From NCBI GenBank assembly GCA_026991885.1, contig JALXAQ010000192.1, positions 1 to 44,858 on the forward strand: DNA of 44,858 bases. The letters are read 5' to 3'. A model generated the notes under the pieces. It saw only the letters and a list, made by a program, of their open reading frames with translations. It did no database searches and was not told the origin of the DNA. This stretch comes from Thiotrichaceae bacterium. GTDB taxonomy: Bacteria; Pseudomonadota; Gammaproteobacteria; Beggiatoales; Beggiatoaceae. The position numbers and the translations under genes were made by a program. The stretch's first letter is position 1; every line of letters begins with the position of its first letter. Of the stretch, positions 24,764 to 33,901 are shown piece by piece.

Positions 24764-25852
24764 TTATCTCTCAGACAAAAAGCGCCGATGAGTATGCACT
24801 GCCATAATCAAACCAAAACCGGCCATCAATGTCACTAATGAAGTTCCTCCATAACTGATCAAAGGTAGTGGAACCCCCACCACTGGCAATAAGCCAGAAA
24901 CCATCGCCATATTAACAAAGATATACACAAAAAAAGTTAATACTAAACTACCGGCTAAGAGACGACCAAAGCTATCTTGCGCTTGTAAAGCAATATACAT
25001 GCCCCGTGACAGAATGAAAAAATAAAGGCATAGTAATGCTAACACGCCCACTAAGCCAAATTCTTCACTATAAACGGCAAAAATAAAATCAGTTTTGTGT
25101 TCAGGTAAAAACTCTAGAATTGATTGGGTACCACTAAGCCACCCTTTTCCATCAAATCCACCGGAACCGATAGCCATTTTAGATTGAATGATGTGATATC
25201 CTGATCCTAAAGGATCTCTTTCTGGATAAAATAAGGTGAGTATCCGTCTCCTTTGATAGTCATGCAAAACATAATGCCATATTGGATATACAGACAAACC
25301 AAGCAATGTAATCACTCCAAAGACAAAGTACCAACTGATACCCCCAAGTAGTAACACAAACAAGCCAGATGAGGCAATCAACAATGCCGTTCCTAAATCA
25401 GGCTGCTTAGCAATTAGAAGCAGAGGTATCACAATCAGGATAGCCGCCAAAAATAAACGTGTATAACTGGGCGGTAAAGGTTTCTCAGCTAAATACCATG
25501 TCACCATCATGGGAACGGCGAATTTCATGATTTCTGAAGGCTGAAAGCCAAATAACCACCGTCGTGAACCGTTACGGATTTCCCCAAACAGCAACACCAG
25601 TACTAATAACAGGATACCGCCCACGTACAGCCATGGCACCCAAGCCATCAAAGTTTGAATGCGGATTTGAGCTAAGGCTATCATCAGTCCAAATCCTATC
25701 GCTAGGTGTATCATTTGGCGGATTATCAGATCAGTATTTTGATTAGCAGCACTATATAAAACAACTAATCCGAGTCCCGATAACAATAATAAACCCAATA
25801 GCAAAGGTTTATCTAAGTGTAGAAAATGATTGTTATTCCAGTTCGTCTGCAT
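24764..25852 (-). CDS. rodA: SEDS-family peptidoglycan glycosyltransferase RodA
   Basis: This 362-residue polytopic protein of the SEDS family polymerises glycan strands for side-wall growth, paired with PBP2. About ten hydrophobic helices are visible. The conserved periplasmic loop has LGSGYHIIQSKMAIGSGG followed by FLPEHKTDFIFAVYSEE, which includes the catalytic-site Asp (HKTDFIF). The C-terminal VGVPLPLISYGGTS is the family signature. It starts 6 nt after mrdA, giving the classical mrdA-rodA pair. Confidence 0.96.
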   Translation of the reverse strand: MQTNWNNNHFLHLDKPLLLGLLLLSGLGLVVLYSAANQNTDLIIRQMIHLAIGFGLMIALAQIRIQTLMAWVPWLYVGGILLLVLVLLFGEIRNGSRRWLFGFQPSEIMKFAVPMMVTWYLAEKPLPPSYTRLFLAAILIVIPLLLIAKQPDLGTALLIASSGLFVLLLGGISWYFVFGVITLLGLSVYPIWHYVLHDYQRRRILTLFYPERDPLGSGYHIIQSKMAIGSGGFDGKGWLSGTQSILEFLPEHKTDFIFAVYSEEFGLVGVLALLCLYFFILSRGMYIALQAQDSFGRLLAGSLVLTFFVYIFVNMAMVSGLLPVVGVPLPLISYGGTSLVTLMAGFGLIMAVHTHRRFLSER

Positions 25853-25858
25853 AAATTA

Positions 25859-27748
25859 TTAATTCTCGTTGTTAGCCAAAACTAAAGGAGATCTTTTTAA
25901 AAGATAATAATCCAACACCGCTTTAGCAATAGGTGCTGCCGTTTTGCTACCCCCCCCCCCATTTTCCACAATCACAGACACCGCAATACGAGCTCTCTCT
26001 AAGGGAGCAAATGCGATAAACCAAGCATGATCATGGTATTTCTTCTCGAGGTTGTGTACATTGTACCTCTCACCTTGTTTGATACTCTTAACTTGCGCCG
26101 TGCCCGTTTTACCAGCAAAACGATAGGGCGAGTTTTTTGCCACACGACGGGCTGTTCCTCTCTGTCCATGTACCACCGCTTTCATCCCGCCAATCGCATG
26201 TTCCCAATAGTTTTCATGTTTGAGGATGATAGTGTTGTTCTGAGTGGGCGTTACAGTTACCATTTCATTGCGGATAGCATCATCTATCGCAAACACAATG
26301 CGAGGTTGTTTTAATTGTCCACGATTACTCAAAGTTGCGGTAGCGACAGCCATTTGTAATGGGGTAGCAAGCATAAAGCCTTGTCCAATACCTGTGATAA
26401 GGGTTTCACCCGGATACCAAACCACTCCATAACGACGCTGTTTCCATTCCTTAGAAGGCATCAATCCGCCCTTTTCCCCAGGAATATCTATACCGGTTTT
26501 TTTGCCAAAACCAAATCGTGTCATAAAACTATGTAGGCGATCTATGCCCAGCTCATAAGCTAATTCGTAAAAATAGACATCGCAAGATTGTTCTATAGCA
26601 CTGTGCAAGTCCATGCTACCATGTCCACCTCTTTTCCAGTCGCGATATCGGTGCCTTTTACCTTTGAGACGGAAAAATCCCGGACACCAAGTACGTTGAT
26701 GTGGTGTCCTCACGCCATATTCTAATCCTGCCAAAGCAACAAAAGGTTTCACAGTGGAACCTGGCGGATATTGTCCACGTATAGCACGGTTAATGAGGGG
26801 ACGATCAGGCGAATTGTTCAACGAATTGTAGCTTTTATGATCGATGCCATTGACAAAGAGGTTGGGATCATAATTGGGCATGCTCACTAAAGCGAGTACA
26901 TTACCACTTTCCGGCTCAATAGCGACAACCGCAGCACGCTCCTCTCCGAGCAGATCTTCAATATATTTTTGTAAATCCATATCTATATTAAGATAGAGAT
27001 TTTTACCGGGCACAGAATCCGTGCGATCCAGTACCCTGACGTGTTTTCCACGCACGTTTTTTTCCACCTTTTTAATGCCCGTTTGACCATGCAACTGACT
27101 TTCATAATAAGCCTCTAGCCCCGCTTTACCTATATACTTGCTCCCCTTATAATTGGACTTATCTAACTCATTGGACTGATCCATGAATTTAAGATCTTTT
27201 TCACTTATTCGACCAACATAACCGATGGCGTGGACACCAGTAGCACCAAGGGGATAGTAACGACTGAGATGGCTTTTCAACTCCATACCCTGGAAACGGT
27301 GTTTTTGGACAGAAAACCGAGCCACTTCATCTTCAGTGAGCCGATCGCGTAAGGGGATACTTTCAAAGGAACGACTCTGCTTCAACTGTACTTTAAAGCT
27401 GGCAAGATCACTTTCCTCTATGCTGATAATTTTCCGGAGTTTTTGAAGCATCAAATCAAGGTTTTCAACCTGTTCAGGAATGACTTCTAAACTAAAAGAC
27501 ACCCGATTATCAGCAATGAGTACGCCATTACGATCAAAAATCAACCCGCGTGTAGGCGGTATGGGCAAAATGGCAATGCTATTCTTATCTGATTCCGTCT
27601 TATATGCTTCATAATTAATCACTTGCAAAAAGAACAAGCGTGCCACAATAACCAACAAAAATACTAACATAATTACCCATGCGATTATCACACGGTTGTT
27701 GAATATTTTACCCTCACGGGCAGGATTTTTTATTTGTGTTGATGACAT
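25859..27748 (-). CDS. mrdA: penicillin-binding protein 2, elongasome transpeptidase
   Basis: This 629-residue class B PBP cross-links murein during elongation. It has one N-terminal membrane anchor (VIIAWVIMLVFLLVIVARLF), a dimerisation/pedestal domain and a transpeptidase domain. The active-site motifs are Ser331-Thr-Val-Lys334 (PGSTVKP), Ser388-Cys-Asp (SCDVYFYE) and the Lys-Thr-Gly of AGKTGTAQV near residue 550. It works with RodA, MreC and MreD, whose genes flank it. A 55-bp gap separates it from mreD. Confidence 0.96.
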   Translation of the reverse strand: MSSTQIKNPAREGKIFNNRVIIAWVIMLVFLLVIVARLFFLQVINYEAYKTESDKNSIAILPIPPTRGLIFDRNGVLIADNRVSFSLEVIPEQVENLDLMLQKLRKIISIEESDLASFKVQLKQSRSFESIPLRDRLTEDEVARFSVQKHRFQGMELKSHLSRYYPLGATGVHAIGYVGRISEKDLKFMDQSNELDKSNYKGSKYIGKAGLEAYYESQLHGQTGIKKVEKNVRGKHVRVLDRTDSVPGKNLYLNIDMDLQKYIEDLLGEERAAVVAIEPESGNVLALVSMPNYDPNLFVNGIDHKSYNSLNNSPDRPLINRAIRGQYPPGSTVKPFVALAGLEYGVRTPHQRTWCPGFFRLKGKRHRYRDWKRGGHGSMDLHSAIEQSCDVYFYELAYELGIDRLHSFMTRFGFGKKTGIDIPGEKGGLMPSKEWKQRRYGVVWYPGETLITGIGQGFMLATPLQMAVATATLSNRGQLKQPRIVFAIDDAIRNEMVTVTPTQNNTIILKHENYWEHAIGGMKAVVHGQRGTARRVAKNSPYRFAGKTGTAQVKSIKQGERYNVHNLEKKYHDHAWFIAFAPLERARIAVSVIVENGGGGSKTAAPIAKAVLDYYLLKRSPLVLANNEN

Positions 27749-27803
27749 TTCTATTTTAAACTCAAGTAGAATTGATTGAGAAAAAATTTGACAATAAATA
27801 CTA

Positions 27804-28292
27804 TCAAGACACTTTATATTTGCGTTTTATGTTTTCCAATATCAAAAATAACCAAAGCCACAGCAACAAACTACTAAAAGCAGGAAAGATAAACGAGCCT
27901 CTCATTTGTGAAGAGCCAAAAATACTTTGTATCCAGATGCCTAAGAATTGATTGAGAACAACCATCCCAAACACACCAATCGCTTGTTGCCACACAGGAA
28001 ATAAGCGCATCTGCTGATGAAATTTGACAGCCAGATAAGCAATCAAAACAAACCCAAAAGCATGTTGTCCCAACAAAGTATCATTCAATACATCATGGAT
28101 AATCCCAACAAACCAAGCAATCCCTACACCCACCCGCTGAGGGAGAACCAAACACCAATATATTAAAATCATGGCAACCCAATCTGGACGCCAAGCACTT
28201 GCCCAAGCCGGCATTGGTAAAATAGCTAACATAAAACTAAAAACGAAACTGAGAACAATAACCCACCCGCCATGATGTCGATCTAAACTCAT
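27804..28292 (-). CDS. mreD: rod shape-determining membrane protein MreD
   Basis: This 162-residue inner-membrane protein has about five hydrophobic helices and the MreD features RPDWVAMILIYWCLVLPQRVG and GIIHDVLNDTLLGQHAFG. It bridges MreC to the cytoplasmic MreB/RodA complex. It lies between mreC (25 nt gap) and mrdA. Sequence conservation in this family is low; position in the cluster makes the call secure. Confidence 0.93.
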   Translation of the reverse strand: MSLDRHHGGWVIVLSFVFSFMLAILPMPAWASAWRPDWVAMILIYWCLVLPQRVGVGIAWFVGIIHDVLNDTLLGQHAFGFVLIAYLAVKFHQQMRLFPVWQQAIGVFGMVVLNQFLGIWIQSIFGSSQMRGSFIFPAFSSLLLWLWLFLILENIKRKYKVS

Positions 28293-28317
28293 AGTTCACT
28301 ACTCATTTAATAACTAA

Positions 28318-29142
28318 CTACCACACCAATAAAACTTCACTATTACGTTCCAAAACACCTCTCGGCAATGCTTGCACTGAAGCAAAAGGTTGGCCTATAT
28401 CAGGAGTCGCCTCAACGACCGTACCAACTGGATAATCCTTGGGAAATTTTTCCCCAGCACTAGAAGTCACAATTAAATCACCTACTTTGATACCTGTATT
28501 AAGTCCTGTATTGGATATACCAAGCAATGAAAGCCGATTAACCGCCCCCATACCCTTAGCGACAGTACGCAAACCTGTCCGTACCACTTGTACTGGCAAT
28601 TCATGTTCAGGATCAGTAATCAGCATAACAGTGCTAGAAAACAAACCAACATGAATGACCTGTCCTATCACACCCTGGGCATCTATCACGGCTTGATTAA
28701 CAATCACACCATCATTTTTGCCTTTATTAATCATAATTTTACGTGTTGAGTGTTCTAAATCAACTGCCAACACATCAGCCATTTGTACCCGTTCACCGAC
28801 TTTCAAGGGAGAGCCCAATAGCCGCCGCAAACGTTCATTTTCACTCTTTAAGGTATCAAATTTTTGCAATGTTACCTGTAACTGTCGTTTATCGGCACGT
28901 AGTCTCTGAATTTCCTCAATCAACAAAAAGCGGTTACTAGCAGTCATAGACAACCACTGACTCGTTTTGAACGGTAAATTCACTAAATATTGAATGGGAT
29001 AAACTAAACCCAATAAATGGGTACGCACTATCCTCAAATAATCCAAACGATGATCTGCAAACATTAAAATTATTGATGCCACTATAAATATTAAGAATCG
29101 TAAGTTTAACGCTTGTTTGGAACGATGAAAAACGGTTTTCAT
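28318..29142 (-). CDS. mreC: rod shape-determining protein MreC
   Basis: This 274-residue bitopic periplasmic scaffold activates PBP2. It has one N-terminal membrane helix (LRFLIFIVASIILMF) and a coiled coil near residues 70-110 (EEIQRLRADKRQLQ... SENERLRRLLG). Two beta-barrels follow, with GVIVNQAVIDAQGVIGQV and DLIVTSSAGEKFPKDYPVG. There is no long extension. It lies 50 nt after mreB, in the standard order mreB-mreC-mreD. Confidence 0.95.
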   Translation of the reverse strand: MKTVFHRSKQALNLRFLIFIVASIILMFADHRLDYLRIVRTHLLGLVYPIQYLVNLPFKTSQWLSMTASNRFLLIEEIQRLRADKRQLQVTLQKFDTLKSENERLRRLLGSPLKVGERVQMADVLAVDLEHSTRKIMINKGKNDGVIVNQAVIDAQGVIGQVIHVGLFSSTVMLITDPEHELPVQVVRTGLRTVAKGMGAVNRLSLLGISNTGLNTGIKVGDLIVTSSAGEKFPKDYPVGTVVEATPDIGQPFASVQALPRGVLERNSEVLLVW

Positions 29143-29192
29143 TGTGTTTACCCGCTTCTATGTTACGGGGTTACCAAAACCCCGTCACTAAA

Positions 29193-30239
29193 TCAACCCC
29201 TCTCCAAATCTATAATCCCAGGTCCATGCTCCTCAATCAAATCCAGCGCACGACCACCACCACGGGCTACACATGTCAACGGATCCTCAGCGAGAATCAC
29301 CGGTAGCCCCGTTTCCGCCATCACTAAACGGTCAAGGTCCTTCAACAAGGACCCCCCACCAGTCAAAACGATACCTTTTCCTGCGACATCAGCCGCTAAC
29401 TCTGGCGGAATTTTTTCCAATGCCGTTTTTACTGTGCTAGTAATATCCATTAACGGATCTTGTAAAGCCTCTAATATTTCATGGTTGTTAAGAGTAATAC
29501 TACGAGGAATACCTTCAGCTAAATTACGCCCTCGTATATTAATTTTGTGTTCTTCTTTACTCTGATAAGCAGAACCGATTTCACGCTTAATCCGTTCCGC
29601 CGTCACCTCACCAATCACGCTGCCATAGCGACGACGTACATATTTGATGATCTCGTTGTCAAAGCGATCACCACCAGTGCGTATAGATTTTGAGTAAACG
29701 ATACCATTGAGAGACAAAATACCAACTTCCGTCGTTCCGCCACCAATATCAAGTACCATTGAACCCACAGCCTGATTGACTGGCAACCCCGCCCCGATGG
29801 CCGCTGCCATTGGTTCCTCTATCAAATAAACCTCTCGTGCCCCCGCACCTGCCGCAGACTCTCGAATCGCCCGACGTTCAACTTGAGTAGAACTACACGG
29901 CACACATATTAAGACCCGAGGCGAGGGATGCCATACTTTGCCACCATGGACTTTATGAATAAAATACTGCAACATTTTTTCAGTAATCATAAAATCTGCA
30001 ATAACGCCCTCTTTCATAGGTCGTATGGCAGTGATAGATATTGGTGTACGGCCAATCATATCTTTGGCTTCCAAACCCACGGCTGCAATAGTTTTCTCAT
30101 CCCCTCCATGGTGGCGAACGGCTACCACTGAGGGTTCATTAAGGACGATGCCTTTTCCCTTGACAAAAATCAGCGTATTAGCTGTGCCTAAATCAATAGA
30201 CAGATCGTTTGAAAAAAGTCCGCGTAAAGCTTTGAACAT
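29193..30239 (-). CDS. mreB: actin-like cell-shape protein MreB
   Basis: This 348-residue bacterial actin forms membrane-bound filaments that orient side-wall synthesis. Visible features are the membrane-binding N-terminus [12 protein letters not shown], the phosphate-1 motif [10 protein letters not shown], phosphate-2 [13 protein letters not shown] and the adenosine motif [15 protein letters not shown]. The ATG at 30239 matches family starts; a TTG nine bases upstream was rejected. It is the first gene of a ten-gene minus-strand cluster ending with the DUF493 gene at 20899. This implies a rod or filament-shaped cell. Confidence 0.97.
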   Translation of the reverse strand: MFKALRGLFSNDLSIDLGTANTLIFVKGKGIVLNEPSVVAVRHHGGDEKTIAAVGLEAKDMIGRTPISITAIRPMKEGVIADFMITEKMLQYFIHKVHGGKVWHPSPRVLICVPCSSTQVERRAIRESAAGAGAREVYLIEEPMAAAIGAGLPVNQAVGSMVLDIGGGTTEVGILSLNGIVYSKSIRTGGDRFDNEIIKYVRRRYGSVIGEVTAERIKREIGSAYQSKEEHKINIRGRNLAEGIPRSITLNNHEILEALQDPLMDITSTVKTALEKIPPELAADVAGKGIVLTGGGSLLKDLDRLVMAETGLPVILAEDPLTCVARGGGRALDLIEEHGPGIIDLERG

Positions 30240-30248
30240 GGAATTCAA

Positions 30249-30608
30249 TCAATCCTGTGATAAGTGAATGAAGTGAGCTTTCAAAGGTAAACATGTTAAA
30301 CAAGCTCATCTATTTTGAATGGTTTCCCACCCATTGAATAACTCTATAGGAAACACGCATTTAAAATATAATAAAATCAATATTTTTACATAAATTAATG
30401 TTTGATTTAAGTTTAAAAAGTAGCAGTAACTTATTGAGTTGCCATTTAATTATTTTTGTCAATGCGTAACGCCTACTCTACCAAGCCTGTCACATTTGGG
30501 CAAGTTAAATTTATTAATGTTGACAAGTACACTTGGGCTATATTATTAATATAATTTCTTGAAATGTTGTATAATAACATGATTTACGCCTTAGCCATGG
30601 AGATTAAA
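30249..30608. promoter_or_regulatory. divergent mreB / gatC intergenic region
   Basis: This 360-bp AT-rich region holds no gene. For the + strand, TTGACA (30520-30525) with TATTAT (30541-30546) 15 nt on, or a nearby TATAAT (30550-30555), is a plausible gatCAB promoter. No clear box could be chosen for mreB, though the long A/T runs near 30361-30420 fit an upstream promoter zone. No palindromic repeats of the common families are seen here. Confidence 0.4.
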
Positions 30609-30896
30609 ATGTCTTTACCAAAAGAGGAGGTAGAAAAAATTGCCCACCTAGCCCGTATATCGTTAAGTGAGCAAGATATTCCACTCTACACACACCATTT
30701 GTCCAATATTCTAGCTTTTGTTGAACAAATGAATAGCGTTGACACAACAGGCATAACCCCAATGGCACACCCTCTTGATGCCGTAGCACGTTTACGTCCC
30801 GATATCGTGTCAGAATCCAACCAGCGCGATCATTTTCAAAGCAACGCACCACAAGTTGAAGCTGGCTTATATTTAGTCCCAAAAGTCATTGAATAA
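30609..30896 (+). CDS. gatC: Asp-tRNA(Asn)/Glu-tRNA(Gln) amidotransferase subunit C
   Basis: This 95-residue subunit wraps around GatA and GatB to stabilise the amidotransferase. Family landmarks are [26 protein letters not shown] and PRPDIV-like LRPDIVSES, ending with [14 protein letters not shown] lies 8 nt before the chosen ATG at 30609; the longer upstream frame has no such site. It is the first gene of gatCAB. The presence of GatCAB implies indirect synthesis of Gln-tRNA and/or Asn-tRNA in this organism. Confidence 0.95.
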   Translation: MSLPKEEVEKIAHLARISLSEQDIPLYTHHLSNILAFVEQMNSVDTTGITPMAHPLDAVARLRPDIVSESNQRDHFQSNAPQVEAGLYLVPKVIE

Positions 30897-30929
30897 TCAG
30901 TTATTATTTTTTTACATACATTAATAAAC

Positions 30930-32384
30930 ATGCACAATAAAACTCTTGCCGATCTGTCTCATGCCTTACATCAACGTGAATATTCCAGTGTTGAATTAAC
31001 CCGTTATTTTTTAGAACGGATTGAACGCTTAGATACACAGCTCAACAGTTTTATTAGCGTCACGGCTGAAATGGCACTTGCTCAAGCTCAAGCAGCGGAT
31101 CAACGTCTACAGTCCGGCAATGCCTCCCCTCTGACCGGCATTCCAATTGCCCATAAAGACATATTTTGCACTGAGGGCGTTAAAACCTCGTGCGGCTCAA
31201 AAATGCTGGACAATTTTATTGCCCCTTATAATGCCACTGTCGTCGAAAAATGTCATGCCGCCGGCCTGGTCATGTTGGGTAAAACCAACATGGATGAATT
31301 TGCCATGGGCTCTTCTAATGAAACCAGTTTTTATGGCGCCGTTAAAAATCCTTGGGATACCAAGGCAGTGCCTGGGGGCTCATCAGGTGGCGCCGTTGCG
31401 GCTGTTGCCGCCCGTTTAGCCCCTGTTGCCACCGGTACCGACACGGGTGGCTCTATCCGTCAACCCGCCGCCTTATGTGGCATAACCGGATTAAAACCGA
31501 CTTATGGCCTTGTCTCACGTTATGGCATGATCGCCTTTGCGTCTAGTTTAGACCAAGGTGGCCCCATAGGAGACAATGCCAAAGATGTTGCACTACTTTT
31601 AAATGTGATCGCCGGCTTTGACGAACGCGATTCAACCTCTTTAAACCATCCGCAAGAAGATTATACAGCCCATTTAAACGATAGTATCGCTGGACTAAAA
31701 ATCGGTTTACCCAAAGAATTTTTTGGTGAAGGCTTAAACGCGGAAGTCGGTAAAATAGTAGAGGCCGCTATTAAAGAATTAGAACAAGCAGGAGCAACCC
31801 TGCACGAGCTCGAATTACCCCATACCCATTTATCTGTACCTGTTTATTATATCATTGCCCCAGCCGAATGCTCCTCTAATTTATCACGCTATGATGGAGT
31901 ACGCTTTGGTCATCGCTGTGAAAATCCACAAGATTTGCTTGACTTATACAAACGCTCACGCGCCCAAGGCTTTGGTGCCGAAGTCAAGCGCCGTATTATG
32001 ATAGGCACATACGCCCTATCAGCGGGTTATTATGATGCCTATTACCTAAAAGCTCAACAAATACGCCGCCTCATTAGCAACGACTTCGCTGAGGCATTTA
32101 AACAAGTCGACATCATTTTAGGACCCACATCACCCACAACAGCCTTTAAAATCGGTGAAAAAGCAGATGACCCAATCAGCATGTATTTATCTGATATTAA
32201 TACAATTTCGGTTAATTTAGCCGGATTGCCTGGCTTATCCATACCAGCCGGCTTTGCAAATCAACGCCCCGTTGGATTACAACTCATCGGCAACTATTTG
32301 AATGAAGCTCGATTACTAAACGTTGCCCATCAATATCAACAACGCACAGATTGGCATAGACAAAATCCGCCCAAATTTCTGTAA
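30930..32384 (+). CDS. gatA: Asp/Glu-tRNA amidotransferase subunit A (glutaminase)
   Basis: This 484-residue amidase-signature enzyme releases ammonia from glutamine for use by GatB. The catalytic Ser-cis-Ser-Lys set is visible: Lys76 (AHKD), Ser151 (PGGSSGG) and Ser175 ([11 protein letters not shown]). There is no clear Shine-Dalgarno before the ATG, only an AT-rich 33-bp gap with a TCAGTTA word at 30897. Full length and intact. Confidence 0.96.
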   Translation: MHNKTLADLSHALHQREYSSVELTRYFLERIERLDTQLNSFISVTAEMALAQAQAADQRLQSGNASPLTGIPIAHKDIFCTEGVKTSCGSKMLDNFIAPYNATVVEKCHAAGLVMLGKTNMDEFAMGSSNETSFYGAVKNPWDTKAVPGGSSGGAVAAVAARLAPVATGTDTGGSIRQPAALCGITGLKPTYGLVSRYGMIAFASSLDQGGPIGDNAKDVALLLNVIAGFDERDSTSLNHPQEDYTAHLNDSIAGLKIGLPKEFFGEGLNAEVGKIVEAAIKELEQAGATLHELELPHTHLSVPVYYIIAPAECSSNLSRYDGVRFGHRCENPQDLLDLYKRSRAQGFGAEVKRRIMIGTYALSAGYYDAYYLKAQQIRRLISNDFAEAFKQVDIILGPTSPTTAFKIGEKADDPISMYLSDINTISVNLAGLPGLSIPAGFANQRPVGLQLIGNYLNEARLLNVAHQYQQRTDWHRQNPPKFL

Positions 32385-32399
32385 AAGAGGATAAAAAAA

Positions 32400-33833
32400 A
32401 TGGCATGGGAAGTCGTTATCGGCCTAGAAATTCACGCCCAATTGGCGACAAAAAGTAAAATTTTCTCTGGCGCATCAACTGCTTATGGTGCGCCACCCAA
32501 TACACAAGCCTGTGCTGTGGATTTAGGCTTACCCGGTGTATTGCCAGTACTCAATGAAAAAGTAGTACGCATGGCCACTAAATTTGGCCTAGCCATCGGA
32601 GCCCCCATTGCGCCGCGCTCCGTCTTTGCGCGAAAAAATTATTTTTATCCAGACTTACCAAAAGGCTATCAAATCAGCCAATATGAATTACCCATAGTCA
32701 ACAAAGGGAAAATTCAAATTGAAATCGATGGCAAAGAAAAAACCATTGGCATCACCCGTGCCCATTTAGAAGAAGATGCCGGTAAATCCCTGCATGAAGA
32801 TTTTCATGGACTGAGTGGCATTGATCTCAACAGAGCCGGCACACCATTATTAGAAATCGTCTCAGAGCCAGATATACGCTCACCTAAAGAGGCGATTGCC
32901 TACATGAAAAAAATTCACTCCTTGGTGCGCTACTTAGACATATGCGATGGCAACATGCAAGAAGGCTCATTCCGATGTGATGCCAACGTCTCCGTTCGCC
33001 CCCAAGAGCAAAAAGAATTTGGCACCCGCACCGAGTTAAAAAATCTTAACTCATTTCGCTTTGTTGAGCGTGCCATCAACTTTGAAATTGAACGCCAAAT
33101 TGATCTATTAGAAAGCGGTGGCACTGTCACACAAGAAACCCGCCTCTATGATGCAGATAAAAACGAAACGCGCCCCATGCGTACCAAGGAAGAAGCCAAT
33201 GACTACCGCTATTTTCCTGATCCTGATTTACTACCACTGGTGATAGAATCTGAATTTTTAGAACAAGTCAAAGCCGAATTACCCGAATTGCCCGATGATA
33301 AAAAACAACGCTTTATACAACAATATGGGCTATCTCTATACGATGCCAGCGTATTGACAAGCACCCGTGAACTCGCTGATTACTTTGAAGAAATCGTAAA
33401 ACTCTCAAACAGCGAAGCCAAACTTTGTGCCAATTGGGTGATGGGAGACTTAGCCGCCTTGCTCAATAAAAACAACTTGGAAATTACTGACTCAAAAGTG
33501 AATGCTATCCAACTCGCCGGTATGGTACGCCGTATCAATGACAAAACCATTTCGGGTAAAATCGCCAAACAAGTTTTTGAAGCGATGTGGAATGGCGAAG
33601 GCGATGCCGATACGATTATCGAAAAACGTGGATTGAAACAAGTCACCGACACAGGCGCGATTGAAAAACTCATTGATGAAGTATTAGCTAACAATCCTAA
33701 ACAACTGCAAGACTACCGCGATGGTAAAGAAAAATTGTTTGGCTTTTTTGTTGGACAAGTGATGAAAGTATCAAAGGGTAAAGCGAATCCTAAGCAAGTG
33801 AATGAATTATTGAAGAAAAAACTTGAAGGGTGA
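32400..33833 (+). CDS. gatB: Asp/Glu-tRNA amidotransferase subunit B
   Basis: This 477-residue subunit phosphorylates the mischarged Glu or Asp on tRNA and accepts ammonia from GatA. Signatures include [13 protein letters not shown] at the start, [18 protein letters not shown], the kinase-site segments near residues 120-150 and [13 protein letters not shown]. The C-terminal YqeY-like tRNA-binding domain ends with [20 protein letters not shown] lies close before the ATG, 15 nt after gatA. Confidence 0.96.
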   Translation: MAWEVVIGLEIHAQLATKSKIFSGASTAYGAPPNTQACAVDLGLPGVLPVLNEKVVRMATKFGLAIGAPIAPRSVFARKNYFYPDLPKGYQISQYELPIVNKGKIQIEIDGKEKTIGITRAHLEEDAGKSLHEDFHGLSGIDLNRAGTPLLEIVSEPDIRSPKEAIAYMKKIHSLVRYLDICDGNMQEGSFRCDANVSVRPQEQKEFGTRTELKNLNSFRFVERAINFEIERQIDLLESGGTVTQETRLYDADKNETRPMRTKEEANDYRYFPDPDLLPLVIESEFLEQVKAELPELPDDKKQRFIQQYGLSLYDASVLTSTRELADYFEEIVKLSNSEAKLCANWVMGDLAALLNKNNLEITDSKVNAIQLAGMVRRINDKTISGKIAKQVFEAMWNGEGDADTIIEKRGLKQVTDTGAIEKLIDEVLANNPKQLQDYRDGKEKLFGFFVGQVMKVSKGKANPKQVNELLKKKLEG

Positions 33834-33848
33834 TGTAAAACGGCTCAC

Positions 33849-33865
33849 TCTTTGCAGAGCAAAGA
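33849..33865. terminator. small stem-loop between convergent gatB and relA-type genes
   Basis: TCTTTGC (33849-33855) pairs with GCAAAGA (33859-33865) around AGA, in the 68-bp space between two convergent stop codons. The stem is short and no T run follows, so terminator function is tentative. Confidence 0.35.
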
Positions 33866-33901
33866 TACATGCACTCTTTGCTCCGCGTCGAAATACGATA
33901 G